Assembly: GCA_049977145.1 (NCBI GenBank)
Contig: JBMFGW010000011.1
Span: 1 to 52,291 of the forward strand
Reading direction: 5' to 3'
DNA from: JAMDCX01 sp049977145
GTDB taxonomy: Bacteria > Planctomycetota > Phycisphaerae > WQYP01
DNA: 52,291 bases
Below are positions 1-7,207 of the stretch, piece after piece. Position 1 is the stretch's first letter; each line of letters begins with the position of its first letter. The translations under genes were made by a program, and so were the position numbers. The notes beneath the pieces were generated by a model that was given only the letters and a program-made list of their open reading frames with translations, did not search any database and was not told the DNA's origin.

Positions 1-31
1 TGACCACACGTTGCTCATACCCAATCATTAT

Positions 32-238
32 TCACTTCACGACGCCCGGCGGAAGACGCGGTTCATAGCGCGGACACCACTGCTTGGTCAGTACAATCAC
101 GCCGTCCGGGCCGCGAATCTCCTTCTGAACTGGGGCCGCCGCCCAACGCGTCTGCCGTGACCCACAGTGGGGACAACACCCCGCCTCCAGCACCATGATC
201 CAGTTGCTTTCAATTCTACACACACTTACCCGTGGCAT
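32..238 (-). CDS. Possible small zinc-ribbon-like hypothetical protein
   Basis: An open frame of 68 codons with a CCPHCGSR knuckle, and later a WCPRYEP stretch that could be the second, degenerate half of a zinc ribbon. A second in-frame ATG at 196 would give 54 residues beginning MVLEAGCC. Neither start has a convincing Shine-Dalgarno sequence. The gene points away from the rplM promoter. I do not recognise the protein; the cysteine pattern is the only argument for it, so it may be a chance frame. Confidence 0.3.
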   Translation of the reverse strand: MPRVSVCRIESNWIMVLEAGCCPHCGSRQTRWAAAPVQKEIRGPDGVIVLTKQWCPRYEPRLPPGVVK

Positions 239-281
239 AAACTGTCACAGGCCCCCTGGAAACAACCACGGTGATGTGGCG

Positions 282-309
282 TTGACAGCGCAAAGAAAAA
301 GCATATACT
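282..309 (+). promoter_or_regulatory. Sigma-70-type promoter of rplM-rpsI
   Basis: TTGACA at 282-287 and TATACT at 304-309 are separated by 16 bp, close to the sigma-70 consensus. Transcription would begin near 316, leaving a leader of about 90 nt before rplM. The leader contains a small inverted repeat (GGTAT/ATACC, about 321-342). L13 is known to autoregulate its mRNA in some bacteria, but a regulatory role for this leader is only a guess. Confidence 0.75.
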
Positions 310-405
310 GTGGGGCTTTCGGGTATGGCGGAATACCGGGGTTGTATGTGTAAGAGTCCCAGCCGCCGCCGAGTAAGTTTAGTGCTTGTAGATATTGAGT
401 AGATT

Positions 406-882
406 ATGACAACAACAGCCACTCCCACCCGCCACCGCATTGCCACCCCGGCGGGGCGTACCACATTAGCCCGTGTGGGACATACTGATAACCGCTGGTA
501 TATTGTAGACGCTGCGGATCAAACCCTGGGGCGGCTGGCCACTAAAATTGCCACCCGCCTGATGGGAAAACATAAGCCCACCTATACTCCGACGGTGGAT
601 GTGGGCGATTACATCATCGTCATCAATACGGGCAAAATTAAAGTATCGGGCCGCAAACCCGATCAGAGGCAATACGATTACTACAGCTATTATCCGGGCG
701 GTCACAAGGTGAAATCATTGAAGGATTTGCTGCAACGGCACCCCGAAACGGTTTTTGAACTCGCCGTCCGCCGGATGCTTCCCAAGACCACCATGGGCGT
801 GAAAATGTTTACCAAGCTTAAATGCTTTAAGGGTGACAAACACCCGCACGCGGCCCAACGTCCGGAAGTGCTCAAGTTTTAA
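406..882 (+). CDS. rplM: 50S ribosomal protein L13
   Basis: Encodes ribosomal protein uL13, an early-assembly protein of the large subunit. Of 158 residues, about the last 140 match the family: WYIVDAADQTLGRLAT at the start of the core, then MGKHKPTYTP, the GDYIIVINTGKIKVSGRK strand and the RMLPKTTMG motif. The first 16 or so residues, rich in Thr, Ala and Arg, extend beyond the usual 142-residue form. The ATG at 406 has only a weak ribosome-binding site; no internal Met precedes the conserved core, which supports this start. It is followed by rpsI after 62 bp, the usual L13-S9 operon. That gap contains a perfect 7-bp stem-loop (903-920). Confidence 0.97.
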   Translation: MTTTATPTRHRIATPAGRTTLARVGHTDNRWYIVDAADQTLGRLATKIATRLMGKHKPTYTPTVDVGDYIIVINTGKIKVSGRKPDQRQYDYYSYYPGGHKVKSLKDLLQRHPETVFELAVRRMLPKTTMGVKMFTKLKCFKGDKHPHAAQRPEVLKF

Positions 883-944
883 GTGGAATAATTCAATAAC
901 GCATCCCGACGCTTCGGGATAACACAAAGGAAGAGGCAAACCCA

Positions 945-1397
945 ATGACTGAAACCATAACCTCCGCAGCACCGGCGACAAAGCCCCGTGGCATTATTAC
1001 CGCTGGCGGCCGAACGTATTATCTGGGCACAGGCCGCCGCAAGAAGTCCGTGGCCCGGGTGCGTCTGGTGGCGGGTCAGGGAAAATTTGTTATCAATGAC
1101 AAGGCCTTGGATTCCTATTTTACGGAAACACGTGATCGCACCATGGTCCATGCTCCGCTGGTGTCGGCCAATTTGGCCGGGGCCATGGATGTGTTGGTGA
1201 ATGTACATGGCGGAGGGCATACCGGTCAGTCCGGAGCGATTTTACAAGGATTGGGGCGGGCCTTGACCTTATATGACGCCACACTGCGGAAATCCATGCA
1301 GGATGGGGGTTTCCTCACCCGCGACAGCCGTATGAAAGAACGCAAGAAGTACGGTCTGCGCGGCGCCCGAAGAGCGTATCAGTTCAGTAAGCGTTAA
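945..1397 (+). CDS. rpsI: 30S ribosomal protein S9
   Basis: Encodes ribosomal protein uS9, whose C-terminal tail reaches the P-site tRNA. The family core starts at YYLGTGRRKKSVARVRL and ends in the classic basic tail GLRGARRAYQFSKR. The KYGLRGARRAYQFSKR end is intact. The 150 residues exceed the usual 130 or so because of a roughly 22-residue Ala/Thr/Pro-rich N-terminal extension, paralleling the one on L13. A purine-rich ribosome-binding site (GGAAGAGG) lies about 10 nt before the ATG. Second gene of the rplM operon, closed by the terminator at 1425-1460. Confidence 0.97.
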   Translation: MTETITSAAPATKPRGIITAGGRTYYLGTGRRKKSVARVRLVAGQGKFVINDKALDSYFTETRDRTMVHAPLVSANLAGAMDVLVNVHGGGHTGQSGAILQGLGRALTLYDATLRKSMQDGGFLTRDSRMKERKKYGLRGARRAYQFSKR

Positions 1398-1424
1398 GAT
1401 GATTCCACCGCTGGAAAAATTACA

Positions 1425-1460
1425 AAAAAGCCGGAAGTTGACCTTCCGGCTTTTTCTTTT
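1425..1460. terminator. Bidirectional intrinsic terminator after rpsI
   Basis: A 13-bp perfect stem (1425-1437 with 1443-1455, GCCGGAAG core, loop TTGAC) is flanked by an A-run on the left and a T-run on the right. It can therefore stop the rplM-rpsI transcript on the plus strand and the glycosidase transcript arriving on the minus strand. Confidence 0.88.
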
Positions 1461-1581
1461 TGGCGTAAAGTTGCAGAACCATACATTCTGTAAAATTGTC
1501 ACGCGTTTATAAACTGGTGCGTATGCACTTCAGTGCCAGCGCCACGATACCCCAATGCGTGTTGACTGTTATGGTGTGCCG

Positions 1582-3135
1582 TCACGGATAACGCGTATCG
1601 AGCATCACCTGCGGCACGCGGAATCCCTGGCGGTATTGCCGAATGAGTTTGGTAACCAGGTCCAGGTAATAAAACCCCCAGCCATCGGAGTACGGGCCTT
1701 CCAGTCGATGAATTACGGTAGGCTCAATATCGTCGCTGTCCGCGATGCTGTACATATCCGGAGCCGTAAACTCGTTCCATTGCTGAATCATAACAACCTC
1801 CGGTTCGTACCGAAATGCGGCATCCATAAATGAGACCAGTGTGGCACCTGAGCAGCGCCGGTGGGCGTCGTAATTGGACCATGCGCCCCCACCGGCCTCA
1901 GCGCCTTCCACAGCCACCGATGCAGCCATCTGTTCGCTATGTGTAAATGCCAATCCACCAAAGGCCAACCATTGGCTTACCGGAAGGCTCACCGGTGGGC
2001 TGGCCACGGCCTCAAAAGTCACGCGTCGTCCGATTAAATCCGCAACGTCCCATTGCCGCATGGTGACCAGTGCCATGCCCGGTGGAAACGCCCTGCGTAA
2101 TATTTCTCCCGTAACCGCGTCCCGCAGAACAAAAACATTCTCACTGGGCGGGACTTTTCCACCCGGAAATTGCAGGCGGGCAAACGTCCACCAATTTACA
2201 CCGCTGTAGTTGAACGTGATGACACGATCCGTGACCGTAAAGGGCGGACTGACAAGTGAACCGCCGGGGCCGCCCGCCTGCGTAGCGGCGTAAGCCCCCA
2301 TATCAGGCATACAGCCTCCAAAGCTCGGTAGTGGTTTGTGCGTCAGGGACCAACCCGGCCCCGCCTTCCAGGGCTGCAATTTGTTGTCTTGAAAAGGGAA
2401 GATCGGCGTTGCCGGGCCATTGACAATCGGCACACGGTCACCCCAACTCCACGTACCATAATTATTAAGTGTACTTTCATGGTCCATACCGAACCAGCGC
2501 ACTGTAAAGTGCGGATTGGAATAGGCCGGCGGCGGAGTAAACAATACCCCACCCAAAAAGATAGCCAGCAACGGCTTACCATCAAATTGCTGCCAGAACA
2601 TTGCATATTCTGGCTTAGCCAAAATTTCTTGTTCAATGCGTAACATCTGCGCGTGAAATTCCGGTGTGGAAACACCCCCCTTGGCATCCAGCCCCAAGAG
2701 CAACGCAAATTTGGGATGGCGTTTCAGATGCGTATACTCTGCCAGCAAACGCAACGTGCTGTCGATAATGCCCTTGGCGGACCCGTTGGACCAGTTGCCG
2801 CCGAGCAGATTGTTCGACCAGTCGATCAGGATAAAGTCGATGCCGGCATCGTGAATCCAATGGGCGTGTTGGCGGATCACCTTCGGATCCAAAGAAGAAT
2901 AGTTTCCCAGCACGGGGCGGGCCTCCGCGGTGCCCCATCCGCCTGCTGGAGCGGTGGGGAGAAACCAGGTTTCATAGCCAATGCCAAAAAGTGTTTTCGC
3001 TCTCGCACTGGCTGGCGTACCGCGCGGTAATCTGGCTGCTGGTACCGGAGCAGCACCGGAGTCAGCACCGCCCGCCAAAGCGGCACCGGCTATAATGGCC
3101 GTGGCGATCAAGTCACGTCGTGATATATCCGCCAT
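1582..3135 (-). CDS. Tat-exported GH99/GH71-like glycoside hydrolase
   Basis: A putative secreted polysaccharide-degrading enzyme of 517 residues. The N-terminus SRRDLIATAIIAGAALAGG is a twin-arginine signal followed by an Ala-rich cleavage region. The mature part begins like a (beta/alpha)8 barrel, with IRQHAHWIHDAGIDFILIDW resembling GH99/GH71-type sequences. Near residues 451-472 a WNEF segment is followed by DDIEP, matching the NEW...IEP catalytic-region pattern of GH99-like proteins. Residues of roughly 285-405 look like an inserted beta-sandwich (WDVADLIGRRVTF), as in carbohydrate-binding modules. I chose the ATG at 3135 over the in-frame GTG at 3144 because GAAAGGTG lies 6 nt before it. 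Substrate unknown; an endo-mannanase-type activity is only suggested by the family. Confidence 0.7.
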   Translation of the reverse strand: MADISRRDLIATAIIAGAALAGGADSGAAPVPAARLPRGTPASARAKTLFGIGYETWFLPTAPAGGWGTAEARPVLGNYSSLDPKVIRQHAHWIHDAGIDFILIDWSNNLLGGNWSNGSAKGIIDSTLRLLAEYTHLKRHPKFALLLGLDAKGGVSTPEFHAQMLRIEQEILAKPEYAMFWQQFDGKPLLAIFLGGVLFTPPPAYSNPHFTVRWFGMDHESTLNNYGTWSWGDRVPIVNGPATPIFPFQDNKLQPWKAGPGWSLTHKPLPSFGGCMPDMGAYAATQAGGPGGSLVSPPFTVTDRVITFNYSGVNWWTFARLQFPGGKVPPSENVFVLRDAVTGEILRRAFPPGMALVTMRQWDVADLIGRRVTFEAVASPPVSLPVSQWLAFGGLAFTHSEQMAASVAVEGAEAGGGAWSNYDAHRRCSGATLVSFMDAAFRYEPEVVMIQQWNEFTAPDMYSIADSDDIEPTVIHRLEGPYSDGWGFYYLDLVTKLIRQYRQGFRVPQVMLDTRYP

Positions 3136-3211
3136 ATTGAGCACCTTTCAAGTCAAACAACGTCAAGATTGTTGTACGCCGCATCATCCTCAATCATGAT
3201 GGTAGATGCCA

Positions 3212-5455
3212 CTATACCCGTACCACGCGACAGGGCGGCAGTGATTCCAGAAAGGATCGGCCATAGCCGCGGGTAACGATGCGTTTGTCCAGCACCACGA
3301 CAATGCCTTTATCCTGCCGAGTGCGGATCAGGCGGCCAAAGCCCTGGCGAAATTTTATTACAGCTTCAGGAATCGAATATTCCTTAAAGGGTTGGCCGCC
3401 GGCGACTTTAATAGCTTCAATGCGAGCTTCCACAATAGGTTTGTCGGGAACGGAAAATGGCAGGCGGGTGATAATAACATTGGATAGCGCTTCGCCGGGC
3501 ACATCCACGCCCTGCCAGAAGGAATCAGTGCCTAAAAGCACGCTGTGATCCTCAGCCTTGAACTGCGCTAGAAGTTGACCGCGTGTGAGTTCTCCGCCAT
3601 GCACCAGCATCGGATAACCGAGTGCAGATAATTGCGGCGCCAGAATTTTTGAGGCTTTGCCCAACGCGGCATAACTAGTAAACAGGATAAATGCCCGCCC
3701 CTGGCTTTGGCGGATATAGTGCATGGCCCGATCCATAGCCGCATTGAGAAACGCGGGATCTTCCGGGTCCGGCAGGCTGGTTTCAAGGTACAGTGTGGCC
3801 TGATTGGGATAATCAAACGGGGAGCCTAGCTGTATTTCTCTGCCGGAATCCAAGCCGACCCGCTTACGAAAAAAGGCGAATGGCGACTGAATTTTGTCGA
3901 CTGGCGCGGCGGCATCTGACATGCGAGGTTTCAGATTTGACGTATCAGATATGGAATCCGAGGCAGGGGATTGACGCTTGGTAAGTGTTGATTCGGAATT
4001 CCCCTCTTTTAATCCCGCATTTAATTGCTGATTTCTGATTTGTGGTCTTGGTTCCCTGATCGTCGGTAATTGATTGTCACCCCGCCCCACCGCCAATGTG
4101 GCGCTGGTCAGAATGACCGACTTAATCTGATCGGATTGAAATAAATTAGCCTTCAAATGGGCGGCGACATCCACCGGGCTGGAATTCAGCGCTATTTTTC
4201 GATAGGTTCTGCCGGTTTCCTCAATCCAGTAAACCGAGTCGGGTTGCTCCTGCTCCAGAAGGGCTTGCACGGAAACCGATAGCGCATGACAGCGATTGGC
4301 CAAGCTGGTAAGCTCAAAAACATCCCGCTCAATTTGCTGCTGTTTGCCGGTGGATGGCGTCCCGTCCGTGGGATCGTCACGGACTTGCGAGAATTCAAAA
4401 TTACCCTGTCGGCTCAGTTCATGAAGAATAATGCGCAGGGCTTTTTCTAATGCGTCAAGCGCGGTTGAGAGATTGTTGTGCACAATGCCTTTCTCCCGGA
4501 TGCGGCCATTGGAGGGAGCCTTGTGTTTTTTCCACTCCGCGAGACCTTCGAAAAACTTTGCCGCCTCAGCTCTGGCCGCATCCACCGACATTTTCGCGGG
4601 CAACGCCAAATTCTTATCCATGGACATGAGAAAACCACGATCCTGCCGGGCGCTTAAGAGATTACCCAGCAGATACTCCACTTGTGCTTCGGAGACTTTC
4701 AGCCCCAGATGGTCGGCGGCCACAGCTTCCATCGTGTGGGCTTCATCGAGCACAACCAGATCATAGTGCGGCAGAATGCCCGAACCGACGCGGCGCAGGG
4801 CCAGATCGGCAAAAAACAGGGCATGGTTGCATATTAATATTTGGCCATGTTGAATTCTTCGACGGCTGGCCTGGTAAAAGCATCCATCGTAATATTTGCA
4901 TCGCCGCCCCATGCAGTTACCATGTTCCGCGGCCACCTTATCCCAAGTTTGCCATAAGGGCTGGCGCGGCAGGGAAGATAGTGAGCCATCGGTGGTGGTT
5001 TCGCTCCAGCGTTGAATCATTTCCAGATCATCACGGTGTCGCATATCCGGAAACAGCACTTCCATTTTGGATAAAGACTGCTCCAGACGGCGTTGGCAAA
5101 GATAATTTCCCCGCCCTTTGCAGAGCACGGCGGAAAATTCCTGTCCCCCCACAGCCCTTAAGAAAGGGATGTCCTTTTCAATCAATTGTTCCTGCAAACT
5201 GATGGTATGGGTCGAAATAACCACGCGGCGGTTCCGCTCCACAACCTGCCGAATGGCCGGTATCAGATAGGCGAAGGATTTGCCCACGCCGGTACCCGCT
5301 TCCGCCACCAGATGATGATTATTTTCAAACGCATCATCGACTGCGGCGGCCATTTCCACCTGTTGCGGGCGAAGTTCAAAATTTTTAAGCCGACGAGCGA
5401 CGGGGCCGTCCGGAGAGAGAAACTCGCGTGCATCGGTCTTCATTGCTAAAAGCAT
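3212..5455 (-). CDS. dinG: DinG/XPD-type Fe-S helicase
   Basis: A superfamily 2 DNA helicase, 5'-3' type in the XPD/DinG family, acting in DNA repair or R-loop and G-quadruplex removal. Visible motifs: Walker A AEAGTGVGKS (about residues 51-60), DEAH box VVLDEAHTME, motif III ILTSATL, SPFDY, and motif VI QGFGRLIRTRQDKG. Cysteines in VLCKGRGNYLC and GNCMGRRCKYYDGC fit the four-Cys iron-sulfur domain. Between motif III and FAFFRKRVGL lies a polar, low-complexity stretch (about residues 458-523, nt 3885-4080) that the family lacks. The 747 residues are slightly longer than typical. Starts at 5455 or 5440 are both possible; neither has a clear ribosome-binding site. No exonuclease domain is present. 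Confidence 0.93.
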   Translation of the reverse strand: MLLAMKTDAREFLSPDGPVARRLKNFELRPQQVEMAAAVDDAFENNHHLVAEAGTGVGKSFAYLIPAIRQVVERNRRVVISTHTISLQEQLIEKDIPFLRAVGGQEFSAVLCKGRGNYLCQRRLEQSLSKMEVLFPDMRHRDDLEMIQRWSETTTDGSLSSLPRQPLWQTWDKVAAEHGNCMGRRCKYYDGCFYQASRRRIQHGQILICNHALFFADLALRRVGSGILPHYDLVVLDEAHTMEAVAADHLGLKVSEAQVEYLLGNLLSARQDRGFLMSMDKNLALPAKMSVDAARAEAAKFFEGLAEWKKHKAPSNGRIREKGIVHNNLSTALDALEKALRIILHELSRQGNFEFSQVRDDPTDGTPSTGKQQQIERDVFELTSLANRCHALSVSVQALLEQEQPDSVYWIEETGRTYRKIALNSSPVDVAAHLKANLFQSDQIKSVILTSATLAVGRGDNQLPTIREPRPQIRNQQLNAGLKEGNSESTLTKRQSPASDSISDTSNLKPRMSDAAAPVDKIQSPFAFFRKRVGLDSGREIQLGSPFDYPNQATLYLETSLPDPEDPAFLNAAMDRAMHYIRQSQGRAFILFTSYAALGKASKILAPQLSALGYPMLVHGGELTRGQLLAQFKAEDHSVLLGTDSFWQGVDVPGEALSNVIITRLPFSVPDKPIVEARIEAIKVAGGQPFKEYSIPEAVIKFRQGFGRLIRTRQDKGIVVVLDKRIVTRGYGRSFLESLPPCRVVRV

Positions 5456-5853
5456 AACCGGAGAAGTCCGCCGATTGAAGAGATCGCCTTGCCCGGGGGT
5501 GCCGTTGTGCGGCGCGAAAGATGCGCCATGCGGGAAGGCGGTGGCAGTGGCGGTAAATTGTACCCGTGGACCAACCGTTACATCGCCGTGCCGTACGGTG
5601 GCTCTATAGGTGCTCGGGAAGACATTTTTCGCGATGCTGCCAATGCTTACCGGTTTCTGTTACCCCGGCGGAAGCTAACCGTTCGCGCACGATGTTTTTT
5701 ACGTACGGACCACGCGCGGCGGCAGGCCGAGCCGCGACCGTAAGGGAGTGGTACCGCCGCGAAGGGGAAAGTTTTCCGGAAAAGTGGGTATAACATCATA
5801 TAGGAAGTTTTGGGCGGTGGTTTTTCCACTTGCATCGCCCACGCGGGCATGGT
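5456..5853. other. Intergenic region without a recognised gene
   Basis: This stretch lies between dinG and the IS630 element. Open frames on either strand are short and show no known motif. It contains the truncated copy of the interspersed repeat described at 5675-5765 and then AT-richer sequence up to the insertion-sequence end. I considered a structured RNA in 5480-5640 but saw no diagnostic sequence. Confidence 0.5.
5675..5765 (+). repeat. Truncated copy of the GTAACCGTTCACG-type repeat
   Basis: Starts CTAACCGTTCGCGCACGATG and continues to the core GGCCGAGCCGCGACCGTAAG followed by GGAGTGGTACCGCC. The same core occurs in the two tandem units at 46048-46325. The right-hand CGTGAACGG end is missing here. 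The minus-strand translation of the core gives PLPYGRGSAC, a typical spurious peptide of such repeats. Confidence 0.75.
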
Positions 5854-5975
5854 TATACCTCCCACGGCCAAAAATTGAATGATTTATTGTAGGATGATGG
5901 AGACATAATCCGATGATAGGTAGTACCGGGCGACGGAACGTCCGGGAAGAGGATGTCTCGCGCAAGGAGGCTTCG

Positions 5976-6542
5976 ATGGTTCAGGCACGCTATAGCGATT
6001 CACAATTAAGAGCGCTCGACGAGGCGCGGTTTTGTCAGAAGACCGACGCGATCAATCGTCGGATCAACGTGATCTACTTCTGGGGACTTGGACACACCCA
6101 ATTAGAGGCGACGCGGCTGGCCAATGTGAGTCCCAATACGTTGCGTAAATCCGCGGCCGCCTTCGCGNNNNNNNNGGGACACACCCAATTAGAGGCGACG
6201 CGGCTGGCCAATGTGAGTCCCAATACGTTGCGTAAATCCGCGGCCGCCTTCGCGTCCGGAGGTCTGGCGGCGGTGGTGGCCGATGGACGTGAGGGGCCGC
6301 CTTCGGCATTAGACCCGCACGCCGAGGTGATCAAGGCCGACTTCATCGCCCATCCGCCTGGGAGTTTGGCGCAAGCTGCGGATCGGATTGCACAATTGAC
6401 CGGGGTGCGACGCAAGCCGACGCAAGTGCGAATATTTATGCGCGGCTTAGGGATGGCACCGCGTCGCCTGTCGCCAATACCTGGGAAAGCCGATCCCATG
6501 CGCCAGGCGGATTTTAAAAAAAAGAGTTGGATCCTGTGCTGA
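5976..6542 (+). CDS. IS630 transposase, N-terminal ORF (orfA)
   Basis: Encodes the DNA-binding helix-turn-helix part of an IS630 transposase: VIYFWGLGHTQLEATRLANV followed by SPNTLRKSAAAFA, then a second HTH around PGSLAQAADRIAQLTGV. The ATG at 5976 is preceded by a perfect AAGGAGG 5 nt away, better than the upstream in-frame ATG at 5913. The frame contains the N gap and a 78-bp sequence repeated on both sides of it; removing the duplicate and Ns (87 nt) keeps the frame. The ORF ends at TGA 6540-6542, just after an A8 run at 6516-6523, and overlaps orfB, which is in the -1 frame. It probably yields a fused transposase by frameshifting. Confidence 0.85.
   Translation: MVQARYSDSQLRALDEARFCQKTDAINRRINVIYFWGLGHTQLEATRLANVSPNTLRKSAAAFAXXXGHTQLEATRLANVSPNTLRKSAAAFASGGLAAVVADGREGPPSALDPHAEVIKADFIAHPPGSLAQAADRIAQLTGVRRKPTQVRIFMRGLGMAPRRLSPIPGKADPMRQADFKKKSWILC
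6168..6175. other. Assembly gap (8 N) with overlapping flanks
   Basis: The 78 bases before the Ns (6090-6167) are identical to 6177-6254 after them. This is what results when two contig ends that actually overlap are joined with a placeholder gap. It should not be read as a biological tandem duplication inside the transposase. Confidence 0.85.
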
Positions 6543-7105
6543 ATGAGGCTCTGGCCGGCCAAGGTCAAGTCTATTTTGTCGATGCCGCGCACTTCGTCTA
6601 CGGAGCGTTCCTGGCGGTGGTGTGGTGTTTCTGCCGCACCTTCATCAAGACTCCCTCCGGCCGTCAACGGCTCAATGTTCTGGGCGCGCTCAATGCCGTT
6701 ACGCATCAGTTCGTCAGTGTCGTCAATCACGCCTATATCAATGCCCAGAGTGTTTGCGATTTACTCGATAAACTGCGGGTATTGCATCCGGGGGACACGC
6801 TTACTTTGGTACTGGACAACGCACGTTATCAACACTGCAAAATGGTTCTGGACCATGCGGCCAAACGCGGGATACGATTGCTGTTCCTGCCGCCCTATTC
6901 TCCCAATCTCAACCTGATCGAGCGGTTGTGGAAATTCATCAAAAAGGACTGCCTCAATGGTCGCTACTATCCGACCCACCAGCTATTTCAGGCCGCCATA
7001 CTCGACAGCCTTAAGGCCATAAACACCCGCCACAAAGACGCGCTGAAGACTACCCTCACACTCAATTTTAAAATGTTCGATAATCTTCAGTTATTGGCCG
7101 CATGA
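6527..7105 (+). CDS. IS630 transposase, catalytic ORF (orfB)
   Basis: Carries the DDE catalytic domain: VYFVDAAHFVYGAF (first Asp), LTLVLDNARYQHC (second Asp) and LPPYSPNLNLIERLWKFIKK (Glu). All three acidic residues are present, so the enzyme may be active. The frame is -1 relative to orfA. In the orfA frame the codons read A|AAA|AAG at 6518-6524, a classical slippery heptamer. After slippage translation would continue GAG TTG GAT CCT into orfB, giving ELDPVLNEALAGQ. Independent initiation at ATG 6527 is less likely because no ribosome-binding site precedes it. Confidence 0.87.
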   Translation: MDPVLNEALAGQGQVYFVDAAHFVYGAFLAVVWCFCRTFIKTPSGRQRLNVLGALNAVTHQFVSVVNHAYINAQSVCDLLDKLRVLHPGDTLTLVLDNARYQHCKMVLDHAAKRGIRLLFLPPYSPNLNLIERLWKFIKKDCLNGRYYPTHQLFQAAILDSLKAINTRHKDALKTTLTLNFKMFDNLQLLAA

Positions 7106-7153
7106 GATATACTTGGATTGTGGAATGATCTTTATCGAGGCGCGTTCGGAGAG

Positions 7154-7181
7154 TTTACAATCTGATGCGGTCGTGCATAAT
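7154..7181 (+). promoter_or_regulatory. Putative trpS promoter
   Basis: TTTACA (7154-7159) and CATAAT (7176-7181) are separated by 16 bp, 27 bp before the trpS start codon. This sits just outside the right end of the IS630 element, so the insertion did not separate trpS from it. Confidence 0.5.
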
Positions 7182-7207
7182 GCTTCCACGTCTTTAGTGG
7201 AGTATTC

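Larger units (their letters stand above)
5856..7109 (+). mobile_element. IS630-family insertion sequence
   Basis: The element carries an IS630-type transposase in two overlapping frames. Its ends are imperfect inverted repeats: counting the flanking TA, 5854-5877 (TATACCTCCCACGGCC...) and the complement of 7088-7111 (TATATCTCATGCGGCC...) agree at about 18 of 24 positions. The TA dinucleotides at 5854-5855 and 7110-7111 fit the TA target duplication of this family. The transposase stop codon lies inside the right end. The apparent length of 1254 bp includes an 87-bp assembly artefact (6168-6254), so the real element is about 1.17 kb, normal for IS630. Confidence 0.85.

Noticed and set aside
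5480..5640. Possible structured RNA (SRP RNA or similar) upstream of the IS element
   Set aside because: None of the conserved sequence blocks of SRP RNA, RNase P RNA or tmRNA is visible.
6090..6254. Tandem duplication in the transposase gene
   Set aside because: The two copies are identical and separated only by Ns, so this is a contig-join artefact.
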